DNA of 64,000 bases from Eretmocerus hayati (Eukaryota > Arthropoda > Insecta > Hymenoptera > Aphelinidae), in NCBI GenBank assembly GCA_029851415.1, contig CM056742.1, positions 97,384,976 through 97,448,975 of the forward strand, read 5' to 3'. Both the position numbers and the translations under genes were made by a program. This document shows, piece after piece, positions 47,793 to 57,895 of this stretch (the first letter of the stretch is position 1; the number at the start of each line of letters is the position of its first letter). The notes under the pieces are model-generated. The model searched no databases and was not told the origin of the DNA. It saw nothing but the letters and a program-made list of their open reading frames with translations.

Positions 47793-49331
47793 ATGGCAGA
47801 AACAACAACGAATTTGGAAATTTTCAGAGCGAATCTGCCAACTGGGTATCCCACCCAAACACAACCGTCAACATCAAACAAGGAGAGAGTTGATGCAGAA
47901 GAGATGGAGACTGGCGAAGGGAAGACGCCTGGCGCCAGTCAACAGAGGTTACGCAGAACTAATTCCGCTGACCTCAAAACGAGCTGGGGTAAGTTCAGAG
48001 AGGCTCACACGAGAGAGGAAGAACTCCTGAAGAGAATCCTCAAGGTACTCGATGACATAACCAAGGAAGTCAACGAGCACGCGACAGCGAAACAGTCGAC
48101 CAAGAGGCTTGTACAGAAGGCCAGCAGCCTACGTGAAGGGCTAGAAGCTGCTAGTACAAGAGCTTCAGAAATGAGAGAGGCAATCAGCTCCAGCCTAGAG
48201 ATAATGGCCGAGGACTCCACTGGATCAACATCCTCGCTGGCCCCACCTCCACAAAGAGCGGGATGGGGGAGCCAAACGAAGAGAGGCCGCACAAGCCCCA
48301 TCAATAGGGACCAGGAAGCCGATATCAAAAGAGCAAAGAGAGCAGCCCTCAAACCGGAGCAGCTCAATTTTGCAGGGCAAGGGGCTGGACTGTTCAGGAC
48401 ACCTCCATCCACGCCAGGGACACCAATGACAACCTGGTCCGATAACGGTCAGCTCTCGGACGCTGGTTCCGGCTGGCAACTTGCGGGACGGAACAGGGGA
48501 CGTAGGGGAAACGAGAGGCGTCCCAAGGATCGGGGGAGAGCCGAAAAGAAGAAAAGGAAGAGGAAGAACAAGGGAACTAGGAGAAGGACTAGACCCGACG
48601 CACTCCTCATAGAAGTGAAGGAAGATGGTTTGTCCTACGCGGACATGATCAAGAGAGTCAAGCAAGGAGACGAAACGAGGCAAGTGGCTTCAAAAGTCTC
48701 CAAACTCCGGAAGACGAAAGAGGGTCATCTACTCATCGAGCTCAAGAAGGGGGTGAAGGCAGAGGTCGTTGAGGATGCCCTTAAGGGGGCGATCCAAGAC
48801 GCCGGAGAGATACGACGGCTTTCCCCAACGATCACACTGGAAGTGCTTGACCTCGACGACGTGAGCACACTCCCGGAAGTTAAGGAAGCCTTCGTGAAGG
48901 AACTCGGAGCAGAGCATGCAGGCAGCATCACGACCCGGACCATCCGCCCAGGATACAGGGGTACTCAGATTGCGGTGATCACACTGCCAGAGCGGCTCGC
49001 TAAAGAAGTGCTGGCAAAAGGGAAAGTCCGGGTAGACTTCGTTAACGCGCGGGTCCGGGAAAAGGGCGGAATCCCGAGATGTTACAACTGCCTGCAATAC
49101 GGGCATTTGTCCGCAAAGTGCGACAAGCCACAAGTGAGGCGGGCAAAACGCTGCTTCAACTGTGGGGAAGGAGGCCACATAGCAGCGGTATGTGTTACCG
49201 GAGAGCAGAAATGCCTGAGCTGCGAGGCCCTCAAAGAGGACCACAAACACAGGTCGGGCATGCAGTGCTGCAAGGCCTACCAACAGGCGCGAGCAGCATG
49301 GAAGGGCCGGAAGAAGCGCAAAGATGGCTAG
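47793..49331 (+). CDS. ORF1 protein (gag-like) of the R1-type element
   Basis: 512 residues. The N-terminal third is polar and rich in Thr, Ser and Glu with a probable coiled-coil stretch (about residues 65-140). A strongly basic RGRRGNERR to KKRKRKNKG segment follows (about 230-270). A conserved region comes before three Cys-His fingers: CYNCLQYGHLSAKC (430-443), CFNCGEGGHIAAVC (454-467) and a CLSC...H...C variant (474-492). Proteins of this kind bind the element RNA and assist reverse transcription. The ATG at 47793 is the first in frame after the 5' UTR. The stop lies inside the ORF2 start (GATGGCTAG), suggesting stop-restart translation of ORF2. Confidence 0.92.
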   Translation: MAETTTNLEIFRANLPTGYPTQTQPSTSNKERVDAEEMETGEGKTPGASQQRLRRTNSADLKTSWGKFREAHTREEELLKRILKVLDDITKEVNEHATAKQSTKRLVQKASSLREGLEAASTRASEMREAISSSLEIMAEDSTGSTSSLAPPPQRAGWGSQTKRGRTSPINRDQEADIKRAKRAALKPEQLNFAGQGAGLFRTPPSTPGTPMTTWSDNGQLSDAGSGWQLAGRNRGRRGNERRPKDRGRAEKKKRKRKNKGTRRRTRPDALLIEVKEDGLSYADMIKRVKQGDETRQVASKVSKLRKTKEGHLLIELKKGVKAEVVEDALKGAIQDAGEIRRLSPTITLEVLDLDDVSTLPEVKEAFVKELGAEHAGSITTRTIRPGYRGTQIAVITLPERLAKEVLAKGKVRVDFVNARVREKGGIPRCYNCLQYGHLSAKCDKPQVRRAKRCFNCGEGGHIAAVCVTGEQKCLSCEALKEDHKHRSGMQCCKAYQQARAAWKGRKKRKDG

Positions 49332-52300
49332 TTTCCTGCAAGCGAATCTCTGCAGGAGCAACGATGCTCACAGTCTACTCGAAACAGAGGCCTCAAGACT
49401 GGGAGCAGACGTCCTCATCATCTCCGAGCAGTATCTCCGAGAAGAGCGACCACGAACCACGGAAGACCTTAGGAGGGGATCGGCCATCCAAGTTTGGAAC
49501 GTGAGCCTTACAGAGACAAAAAGACCGACCCAAGCGACCGGCACCGCCCGAAGAGTCATCGGCGATATTGCGGTGTATAGCTGCTATTACTCACCGAACG
49601 CACCGATGAATGTCTTCCTTCGGGAACTGCGGGAACTCGAGGATAGTCTGAGACAGTGGAGAGGCCTCGCCATAGTAGCGGGGGATTTTAACTCCAAAGC
49701 TCCAGCCTGGAGTGGAGGGCCAGAGGATGAAAGAGGCAACGCGCTGGAAACAACCATGGCCCAATTGGACCTGGTTTACCTCAACGAGGTAGGAAAGGCG
49801 ACATGGCACAGAGGGGCATCATCCTCAGTGCTCGAATTAACGTTTGTTAGCGCGCCTCTCATGAGACGAGTCACGAAGAGGCAGGTCCTTGACTCGGAAA
49901 CGCTCAGCGACCACTGCCATATCTTCTTCAAGATAGACCATGGCCGAGATGCAGGCATAGCACGGCAGATCGAGGGATGGCAAGTCCGCAAACTGGACGA
50001 GGAAAGCTTCAGAGAAGCAATCCTGAGAGCAGAGGACCCCGGAGAACAGCTCTCGCCGGAGGAGACGGTATCGAGCGTCATCCGGTCCATCACCCGAGCC
50101 TGCGACGCTTCCATGCCGAGGAGGAAGCAACTCCGGTTCCAGAAGAGGCAAGTATACTGGTGGAACGATGAGATCAGGGATCTTCGCCGCAGCGCAAACG
50201 CTAAGAGGAGGCGAGCGAAGCGAGTGCGCAAACGTGGACGTCCATCAGCGGCAGCAGACGAAGCGGCCTACAAAGAGGCGAAGAAGCTTCTTCGGGATAC
50301 CATCCGTCACAGCAAACAAAAATGCTGGTCGGAGCTATGCAACATGGTCGATCAAGATCCGTGGGGCACACCGTACCGGGTGGTCATGAGCAGACTGCGA
50401 TTGAGAGACGGACCAACAGCGCCAACTGACAAAGAGTCAGTTCTACGAATTGCCAGGGCACTCTACCCGAGAGGGGAGCCCAGACTCACATTCCCTGGGT
50501 TCATCTCCGACCCAATCCCCCTCTTCACCGAAGGAGAGCTAAGACGAGCCGCTACAAGACTGGCGAATGGTAAGGCCCCGGGGTTGGATGGTATCCCTAA
50601 TGAAGCCCTGAAAATAGTGGCTCGAGAGCAGCCTACCCTGCTATCGAAGCTGTTCAATAAGTGTCTCCTTGAGGGAGTGTTCCCAAAAATGTGGAAACGG
50701 CAGAAGCTAGTCCTCATCCCCAAGGGGAAGGGCGGAGAACCAGCGGAGCCATCATCGAATCGGCCACTCAATATGCTGGACAAGATCGGGAAGATGTATG
50801 ACCGCATGATCCTAAACCGGTCGGAGGAAGAGTATGAGCGTAGCGGAGGGATGTCCCCGATGCAGTTTGGCTTCCGCGAGGGGCGCAGTACAATGTACGC
50901 AATAGAACGCGTACAAGACAGAGTTCACAGAGCGCATCCAATGGCTCCCCAACCAGGAGGAGGGTTTTGTGCCATAATATGCTTGGATGTGAAGAACGCT
51001 TTCAACACAGCAAGCTGGGAACGGATCTATAGGTCCCTAGATGGAAGAGTCCCCCCTTACCTGCTCGCAGTCATCAGCGATGGACTGCGTGACAGAGTCC
51101 TCGTATGTGACACCGATGAGGAAAGGGTTGAGCTGGAATTATCTGCAGGGATAGCTCAAGGATCCGTGTCAGGACCGTTCGAATGGAACACGCAATACGA
51201 CGAGTTCCTGAACATGAGTCTTCCAGATGGGCCAGAACTCATTGGCTTCGCGGACGATGCGGCACTAGTCGTGGTCGCCGAAACCGCGTGGCAAGTGGAG
51301 TGTGTGGCCAATGAAGCTCTCTACCGCATTGGTCAATGGTTCCCTGAGAACGGGCTGGAGCTTGCCGAGCACAAGTGCGAAGCGATGCTAGTCACCAAGA
51401 GGAGGAGTTTCGAAACTCCCGTGTTCTCCATCAACGGGTACGAGATTCCACTCAAGAGGGAACTTAAGTACCTTGGGGTATGGTTTGATGACCGATGGAG
51501 CTACAAGGCACAAGCCAGAGAAGCAGCGCTGAAGGCAGACAGGGTCGGTGGCGCCCTCCAGCGGCTCATGCCAAACATTGGTGGCCCCAAGCCAAACAGA
51601 AGAGCCTTACTCAGCACCGTGAGCTATTCCATCATGCTGTACGGCGCACCAATTTGGGGGCAGGTAGCTAGAGGGTCCGTAATCGATGCAAAACTAGGTC
51701 CAGTCCAGCGGCGTTTCGCGCTACGGACGATCAGTGCTTATTGCACGGTGTCTGACCACGCAGCCTGTGTGCTTGCGGGTACACCACCCATTCGACTGCT
51801 TGTAGCCGAGGGAGTGCGGGTATGGAAACGCCAAGAAACCCTCAAGAGCGATGGAGTCGTGCTCAACCCCACTCGCAAGGCCCTCATACGAGACGTCGAG
51901 AGGGGGGAGACCGTCGAAGAGTGGCAAAAAGAGTGGGAGAGCTCAACGAAAGGGAAGTGGACGCGAAGGCTGATCCCCAACATAGCCAGGTGGATCGATC
52001 GAGCTCACGGAGAGCTGGATTACTGGCTGACGCAAGCGTTTAGTGGGCATGGCTGCTTCGGAGAGTACCTGGAGCGGTTGCAGAAGAGAGAGATCCCGGT
52101 CTGTCAGATGTGTGCGGCAGACTGGGACGATGTGGAGCATGCACTCTTCCATTGCATGAACACAGCTACGGAGAGAACGGAGCTCGTGAACTGGCTTGAA
52201 AATCAGATCACCCCTGAGAATCTATTGCCGTTCATGCTCCGCAACAAAGAGACATGGGATAAGATCGCCGCCTATATCAAGACGACGATCACCCGAAAAG

Positions 52301-52347
52301 AAGAGCGAGAACGGGCATTGCAGCGTCAAGCAAGGGGCGCTGCATAG
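49324..52347 (+). CDS. ORF2 endonuclease-reverse transcriptase of the R1-type element
   Basis: 1007 residues. AP-type endonuclease: Asn8 in QANL, Glu35 in IISEQ, Asp121/Asn123 in GDFN, LELTFVS (usually LDLTF in this clade), and Asp196-His197 in SDH. The reverse transcriptase starts with NGKAPGLDGIPNEAL (415-429). It has QFGFREGRST, Asp555 in LDVKNAF, a GIAQGSVSGP motif B, FADD (642-645; Asp644 and Asp645 catalytic) and YLGVWFDDRW. A C-terminal Cys-His motif reads C927-X2-C930-X8-H939-X4-C944. All catalytic residues are present and no frame is broken. The protein would nick the target and prime cDNA synthesis there. It overlaps ORF1 by 8 bases. Confidence 0.95.
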   Translation: MASFLQANLCRSNDAHSLLETEASRLGADVLIISEQYLREERPRTTEDLRRGSAIQVWNVSLTETKRPTQATGTARRVIGDIAVYSCYYSPNAPMNVFLRELRELEDSLRQWRGLAIVAGDFNSKAPAWSGGPEDERGNALETTMAQLDLVYLNEVGKATWHRGASSSVLELTFVSAPLMRRVTKRQVLDSETLSDHCHIFFKIDHGRDAGIARQIEGWQVRKLDEESFREAILRAEDPGEQLSPEETVSSVIRSITRACDASMPRRKQLRFQKRQVYWWNDEIRDLRRSANAKRRRAKRVRKRGRPSAAADEAAYKEAKKLLRDTIRHSKQKCWSELCNMVDQDPWGTPYRVVMSRLRLRDGPTAPTDKESVLRIARALYPRGEPRLTFPGFISDPIPLFTEGELRRAATRLANGKAPGLDGIPNEALKIVAREQPTLLSKLFNKCLLEGVFPKMWKRQKLVLIPKGKGGEPAEPSSNRPLNMLDKIGKMYDRMILNRSEEEYERSGGMSPMQFGFREGRSTMYAIERVQDRVHRAHPMAPQPGGGFCAIICLDVKNAFNTASWERIYRSLDGRVPPYLLAVISDGLRDRVLVCDTDEERVELELSAGIAQGSVSGPFEWNTQYDEFLNMSLPDGPELIGFADDAALVVVAETAWQVECVANEALYRIGQWFPENGLELAEHKCEAMLVTKRRSFETPVFSINGYEIPLKRELKYLGVWFDDRWSYKAQAREAALKADRVGGALQRLMPNIGGPKPNRRALLSTVSYSIMLYGAPIWGQVARGSVIDAKLGPVQRRFALRTISAYCTVSDHAACVLAGTPPIRLLVAEGVRVWKRQETLKSDGVVLNPTRKALIRDVERGETVEEWQKEWESSTKGKWTRRLIPNIARWIDRAHGELDYWLTQAFSGHGCFGEYLERLQKREIPVCQMCAADWDDVEHALFHCMNTATERTELVNWLENQITPENLLPFMLRNKETWDKIAAYIKTTITRKEERERALQRQARGAA

Positions 52348-52694
52348 CGAACAACGACGACTTGAAGAGTGATCATTGACGACGAAGAGAGAAGACAGAA
52401 GAGCGGACACACCGAAGAGGGACGCCTCATGGCGCGCGATACGCCTCCCACCCTGAAGTAATGCTAACGCGGTTCCGGGGTGGGTTGGTTAGATAGTGGT
52501 TAGCTGCCCCCAGTTCTGCAATGATGGCTTGCCAACATCGTAGGGCTGAGAGCAGAAGGTTTTAGCCCCCAGGGCACACGGGCGTTGGATTCATGCTCAC
52601 CCGGTTACCGGGTGAGCAAAATGAAAGCGCTTATGGTCTGCCGGTGGGAGATCCATTAGGGATAGCCTGTCATCAGATTTTTCCTTATATTCCA

Positions 52695-52726
<32 letters not shown>
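52348..52726 (+). other. 3' UTR and poly(A) tail of the R1-type element
   Basis: It contains a CCCTGAAGTAATGCTAACGC block also present in the decayed copy (about 8510-8535, minus strand), probably part of the RNA structure recognised by the RT. It ends in 29 A residues. No AATAAA signal is seen close to the tail. Confidence 0.75.
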
Positions 52727-52729
<3 letters not shown>

Positions 52730-52741
52730 GCTAAACTGATT

Positions 52742-53501
52742 AAATCATCGAGACAGGGTATAGGATTAGAAACAGGGTATAGGTATGGCATTGCTCTTTT
52801 ATAATAGTCAACTTGAGGTTGCTTGATGATGGATGGAATATTCCAAGTACTATCTCAAGTTTCCATGAATTGATTTTTACTCTGTTTTTACGATTAATTT
52901 TTCTCACACAGAGTTCTCTACCAAGACTATTCGTATTCAATCTTAATTCAGAAAATTGCATAAGCAATACCCACAGACTGTTGTGAGCCCTCCAACCGAA
53001 AGCGAGCTATGATCTGCAAGGATCACTCGCACAATAAAAGAATTGATATTCGTGCATTGATTCAATTTTCTGGAGCAAGGCGCCAATGGTGGCGATAAAT
53101 TCCTGTGTCACTCAGACAAGCACGTAAAAAACTGCAGTACATGATATTACGATTCGTAATATCATGTACTTAATTTACGAACCAACGGCAACTTTAATTG
53201 GTCCAAACGCACTCATATTCGACGAATACCAACACTTCGCCGTGTATGGGGATCACAATGACACGCCTAAATTGTATATACATTATTTTTTATAGCTGGA
53301 AACTATATGTGGGAGTCTTGCACCCCGACTCGCGGTAAAAAAGGTTAGAGAGCATTTGTTGACACATCTGCGTCGAGGAGCAGACGATTTTTGAAGCCTG
53401 CTCGGTCGGGGAACGAGTGAAGTTGTGCATGAGCTGGAGCTCGTTGAGCTGAGTGAAGTCGCGCATGAGTTCGCGTCCCAAGAGCTTCTCTGCCAACCCT
53501 G
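52742..53501. repeat. Right inverted arm of the foldback element (outer part)
   Basis: It is the inverted complement of 41131-41718, starting immediately after the retrotransposon's target duplication. It contains a segment of about 205 bp (53059-53262) missing from the left arm, with a perfect 35-bp hairpin at 53136-53170. It ends CTGCCAACCCTG. Confidence 0.9.
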
Positions 53502-53509
53502 GCTTTGAC
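53502..53509. other. Right 8-bp target duplication of the foldback element (GCTTTGAC)
   Basis: Identical to 41123-41130. Confidence 0.93.
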
Positions 53510-55800
53510 CCATCTGGTGGATGCGTGCGTCTCATGTGACCCAGTGACTCGTACTGTTCCATGAACTCGGTGTATGCTCCATCCAACTTCGAATCTAGTT
53601 GTCGTTTTTTCTCAGATCATAGTAGGCATGCGACTGCAACGTCCCTAGATTCAGAATTTTGTGTGAAAGGGAGGCGTACGATGAAGCGTCCTTCAGACGT
53701 GCGCTCGACAGACGACCTAAAAAATTCCTCACAATACTTCTCCTCAGCTGTAAGATGACGATTAGCTGGGAGTTCTTCAGTTTCCCAAAATTTAGTTAGT
53801 TGATTCGACAGAGAACTATCAACGCCCGCATGCAAAGATGAAACGACACGAGGATTTACAGTTTCAACACCCGACTCCGTACCTTCAGTGAAGATCCAGC
53901 CCAATGCTGTGTTCTGCGCGGTATGAGTTTTTGATGGGCCCTTTACCAAATCTTCTCTAAGAATTTCACTATACAGTTCTGTGCCCAATAAACAATCAAC
54001 TTTAGCGGGAATGAAAAATTCCGGATCCGCAAGTGTTAGTCCATCTAAATGTGACCAATCGTCACATTTCACCGTTGACCTAGGCAAAAATGAGGTGAGT
54101 TCCGGAAGAACCAGAGCCTCAATCTCGAACGAGGAATTTGAATCGATTTTGGACAGTTTAGTGAGCGAAACTTCACTTGTCGGAACTACTGTGCGTCGAT
54201 CCCCAATGGTATTGATCCCCAACCTAAGTTTCCGCGACGGCAAATCCAAAGCTTGAACGATTCTATCAGCTATGAACGAACAGTTTGAGCCTGGGTCAAT
54301 TAAGGCACGAGCTTCAATTTTCTGTCCGTCGGAATCTTGTAACCAGACACGCGCAGTTGCTACTAAACGCGCTTGCTTTGACACTGCGGAAAAACTGTGA
54401 ATTAAATGACAACCAGCTTGTTGCTGCGAAATTTGAGAATCCTCTGGCTTTGAAGCACCCGAAAAATCCATATGTAGTTTTGTATGATGTGGCCGTTTAC
54501 ACTTACTACACTTATACTGAGAACCACTTTTATCAGCATAATGGCCAGGCTTCAAACATTTTATACACAAACGATCTGCTTTACAAAATTCAAATCTTTG
54601 GTGCACAGATAGCGATAAAAACTTTTCACATTTGTGCAATGCATGATCGCCTTTACAATTTATACAACTAAGTGGACTGCTAGACTGACCCTTATTATTT
54701 TGTGAATTCCCAAAATTTGAATTTACATTCCTTCTACCAGAATTGCCTTGGCATCTTCCAGCAGACGACAAACCAGGCTTCGATTCATTTGTCGCTACAG
54801 ACCCTCAATGAGCTGCGTTCAATGATTGAATACGATTTTCCAAAAAATTAGATAAAGCAGCATACGTCGGAAAACCCTCAACATTTTCTTGCGCGATAGT
54901 CCAACTTTCTTTGGTGCCCGGATCCAATTTTCGAACAATTAAATGAACGAGCCAACAATCTCATTCATCAACGGGACACTCTAGCTCTCGAAGGCCTTGA
55001 ATAGATTCTTCTGCTTGGTTCATAATTGTAACAGTAGCTTGCGCAGGTTTTTAGGTAATTGGGGCTAAATCGATCAATTTGTTCAAGTATATGCTCAATC
55101 TCAACCGACAGTTATCGTAACGTTGACATATTTTATTCGAAGCAATTAAAAAGCTTGTAGTACGTGTTTTGACGCCTTTCATCATTTTTCCTGCGTCACC
55201 CTCAACTGCATTGAGCAAATAGTTTAATTTAGCAGACAATGATAAATCAGGATTTTCCCCAATAACCGATGTAAAACGCTTCTTGAAATATTCCCAATCA
55301 GCTTGTTCACCAGGGAATTTCGGCGGTTCAAGTCTAGGAATGGACTGCAATTCCGATGACGCACGTATAAGTTGCTGCGCATCAAAATGTTGATATGGGT
55401 AGAAATTTTGATTTTCAGGATGATTGACTGAATAGACTGACGCGTGGACTGAGCCTCGCGCTAAACCATAAACTGAACCGTGTTCAGACAGTGATTCTTC
55501 TGGTATCGTTAATTTAGCAATCTTATCTAGTAGATCGGATTTCAAAATTGAATAATTTCCTTCGATCTTTAGAGACCCTAATTCAGTAAAATATTCTCCA
55601 TCTTTCAATACATCCTTATGCTGTTGTAAATTCAGATCATTTCAGCAAAATTCATCCCAATAACTTTTTAATAACTCCAAGCGAGTTTTGAGAAGATTTA
55701 CAGTGATATTTTCTTTGCCCTTTCTGGCAGTATTTGTGTCAAAATTACGAATGTGAACCACAAGTTGCCATTGCCGATTGAAAATAAGTCTAGCAGTCAT
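53502..55800 (-). pseudogene. BEL/Pao gag-protease-RT (5' part), one frame with five stops
   Basis: From the ATG at 55800 a single frame can be read to the foldback insertion, interrupted by stops at 55642, 55051, 54961, 54805 and 53617. Gag has a DUF1759-like segment (PPKFPGEQADWEYFKKRF) and a CWLVHLIVRKLDP segment; the stop before it stands where Trp is usual. Zinc knuckles follow (CINCKGDHALHKC; CIKCLKPGHY... with CSKCKRPHH). The protease site is LIDPGSNCSF (Asp at 54295-54297; DPG instead of the usual DTG/DSG). The RT N-terminal part has an EQYESLGHM segment and ends at SKP, where the element is split. It would have produced capsid, protease and RT. Confidence 0.9.
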
Positions 55801-56915
55801 GATTTTTACACTATTTATCACAGTTAGAACGAATGTTCAAGAAATTATTAAAATTTTAAACTCAGTCTGAAATATAAAACCCACACAACAACACAAAACC
55901 CACTAAGTAAAACGCACACTAACGCGCGAGACTAAAACCCCAATCAAAATGTAAAAATTCTCCCAACAGAAGAATAATTGAGACGGATCAGCTGTTTGAC
56001 TAACGCAGAGAGATTAGAGCGTTGGGTCGACCGATCTTCCCCATCAAATTACAAAAAGTGATCGATGGCGTCTTTCTTCTGCTACAGCATGACCCTAATG
56101 CGCCAAACATATACCACTCAACACGAATACTGAATGGTTAAAAGAGAGTCGCGAGTTCCACTCCATTCGACTCCCGAACGTGACCACCGACAAGATATTG
56201 TTATTGGAGTATAATCATGTTAGCTATGATATGCTACGAGCCATGCGAACGCCGAATACATGCGCCGCATATCCATCAGCTGTCTCGCAGCTGAGCGAAC
56301 GAAATTCATAAGTGCGAGTGAGACCGCACTATGCATGCATAGTAGTAAAGGAAACGATACGCTCACCAATTACTCCGCGATGACTGCGTTGCTCGACAGC
56401 CACCTTATCCCCACTCCTTTGTAGTGCGCGCTCTTCCAGCTGAGCGCGCGGCCCGCAGCGGTGATGAAGACGAAGCAAGTTGGCGGAGAAGGCAGCGGCG
56501 GCGGAGCGACGTCGACGTGACGTAGCTCCGGCTAGCAGCAGGTGAAGGCGCGATGCGCGGGATAATACCCGGAAGTGCGCATGAGAAATTCCACGCGGCT
56601 TACACTGCTGCAGCTTGACTCGAAGATGGTCACCAGCTGCTCGTCCCGATGTCGTGTTGCTGCTTGCTGCAGGGCCGGGGATGTCTGCACTTCCATAGAC
56701 TCCGGTGCTGCACCAAGCCAGTACTTGAGGCCCAAATTGCCTCCTTGATGATTTAGCTCGCGTCGAACTCAATGTCCAACGGCCGCGAGCTCTATTCTCT
56801 CCGCGCATTCACATCACTTCTACTCGCGCGACGAGATTCACTCGAAACCCAGTGATGCCACTTTCAAAGAATACAGAACCGAATTTAGAGCCCCAACCAC
56901 GCTCTGCTACCGAAA
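55801..56915 (-). other. 5' leader of the BEL/Pao element
   Basis: About 1.1 kb between the 5' LTR and the gag ATG, partly GC-rich (56300-56800). On the minus strand the bases just inside the LTR read TTTCGGTAGCAGAGCGTGG, the position of a primer-binding site. I cannot assign the tRNA by eye. The 159-codon ORF at 56329-56808 (minus) is GC-rich and Arg/Ala-rich, with no recognised domain. Confidence 0.6.
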
Positions 56916-57895
56916 TAATTAGGTGAAGCCCAGACTATTTGTTATAAGATCGCGATGGGGCGCTCGAGGCCAGGGCAGTGGAAGCGTGAATTTATAACAC
57001 TCGATCTCCGTAATAATGAACTGGTTGAATTTATTCACTTCCTGTGTCTCTACATATGGTTATAGAAAAAAGGCGCGAGGGGTAAAATCGCGACGCGGAG
57101 AGATCAATTCGCGAAGAAAATGCGACGGAGCTCGCGGCACTTGAAATCGCGAGTTTGAGCTAGGCTTACAATAATAGGCATCTTGCATTTTTTTGAAGAA
57201 AGGTTTGGCGAATTCGAGCAAATCGAGATAGGTAGGGTGCAATTAGAAAAAAAGTCCCCAAGAATTGTTTTCATCTCGCGCAAATTGTTTGAAATTCTGA
57301 TGGCTTGCGCTTTGTGACGTCACTCCAACAAAGTCGTCGACTGCCGCTATTGTATGGCGTCTTGCAATTTCTTTGGACCTTCCAGGAAAAGGTTTGGCAA
57401 ATTCGAGCAAATCGAGACAAGTATTGTGCAATTGGAGAAAAAATCCCAAAAATTTTCTTCGTCTTGCGCAAATTGTTTGACAGTAGGATGACTTACACCG
57501 TTTGACACAATCGTCAGAGTTTCAAACAATTTGCGCAATTTGTAAACAATTTTTGGGGATTTCTTTCCAATTGCACCTTACTCTTCTCGATTTGCTCAAA
57601 TTTGCCAAACCTTTTTTTTTGGGGGGGGGGGGAGGGGTCAAAAAAATGCAAGATGTCTATTGGCCTGCTCGGCGGTCGGTGGTCAACTGCCGGTTCGCCG
57701 AAGCGAGATCGCCGTCGAGGCCGAGAGGGACTGAGGAAGAGCAATCTTGCCAAATTTCTAGGAATCATGAATGTGCCAATCAGCAGGCATTGAAATCATA
57801 CGATTTTAAGGAGAGAAAATTTCATTGCTCTGCCTTGGCTCTCTCGTTCTCGAAAGCTCTAGAGATATATCCGAATACAACGACTTTTCCGAACA
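56916..57895 (-). repeat. BEL/Pao 5' LTR, interrupted by a MITE
   Basis: It is collinear with the left LTR. The inner end starts TAATTAGG instead of TGATTAGG, a one-base change of the terminal dinucleotide. Without the MITE and its duplicated TA it is about 497 bp, against 503 bp for the other LTR. Confidence 0.9.
57177..57657. mobile_element. 481-bp MITE inside the BEL/Pao 5' LTR
   Basis: The TIRs are GGCATCTTGCATTTTTTTGA and its near-perfect inverted complement (one mismatch), with TA on both sides (57175-57176 and 57658-57659). The other LTR shows the uninterrupted sequence. Inside are three subunits of about 115 bp, two direct and one inverted, each with TTTGGCxAATTxGAGCAAATC and GCGCAAATTGTTTGA-like blocks, plus a G-run near 57621. 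TA duplication suggests a Tc1/mariner-type relative. An older copy lies at 34448-34854. Confidence 0.85.

Larger units (their letters stand above)
46840..52726 (+). mobile_element. R1-clade non-LTR retrotransposon, apparently full length and intact
   Basis: The element is about 5.9 kb: a 5' UTR of about 950 bp, ORF1, ORF2 overlapping by 8 bases, a 3' UTR of about 350 bp and a 29-nt poly(A) tail (52698-52726). A 15-16 bp target duplication marks target-primed insertion. Zinc knuckles in ORF1, an AP-like endonuclease, RT with FADD, and a C-terminal CCHC-like motif containing EHALFHC place it in the R1 clade. The site is not rDNA, so it is not a 28S-specific R1. Undisturbed ORFs suggest recent insertion. 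Confidence 0.9.
41131..53501. mobile_element. 12.4-kb hAT-like foldback element carrying a satellite array
   Basis: The ends are inverted (CAGGGTTGGCAGAGAA at the left, the complement at the right) and flanked by an 8-bp direct duplication. The left arm is 41131 to about 41835. The right arm is about 46730-46839 continued at 52742-53501 after the nested retrotransposon. Subterminal CATGxxxxACTTCACTC motifs repeat near both ends. Between the arms is a satellite of about 25 units. The 8-bp duplication and CAGGG... ends fit the hAT superfamily; P-type elements also make 8-bp duplications. No transposase is present, so mobilisation would have been in trans. Without the nested element it is about 6.5 kb. 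Confidence 0.85.
36735..57895 (-). mobile_element. BEL/Pao LTR retrotransposon, interrupted by nested elements
   Basis: Minus-strand element bounded by two LTRs and a 5-bp TGGTG duplication. Without its insertions it would be about 8.3 kb, normal for BEL/Pao. From right to left it carries gag, aspartic protease, reverse transcriptase, RNase H and integrase with a C-terminal DUF5641-like segment, the order diagnostic for the family. A purine-rich stretch (AGAGGAGGCAGG on the minus strand, 37239-37252) lies next to the 3' LTR. At least six in-frame stops and several frameshifts, together with the nested 12.4-kb insertion, show that it is dead. Confidence 0.92.

Noticed and set aside
41131..53501. 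Autonomous DNA transposon with transposase
   Set aside because: The only long ORFs inside belong to the nested R1-type element. No hAT transposase or dimerisation motif is seen.
53283..53586. Protein-like similarity between ORFs at 53.3-53.6 kb, 41.1-41.3 kb and 6.5-6.7 kb
   Set aside because: The shared translated segment comes from the terminal inverted repeats of the transposon, not from a gene family. Sequence is conserved on both strands and in non-coding context.
56329..56808. 159-codon minus-strand ORF in the BEL/Pao leader as an extra gene
   Set aside because: GC-rich, Arg/Ala/Ser-rich composition with overlapping ORFs in other frames; no domain. It lies in the 5' leader, where no gene is expected.
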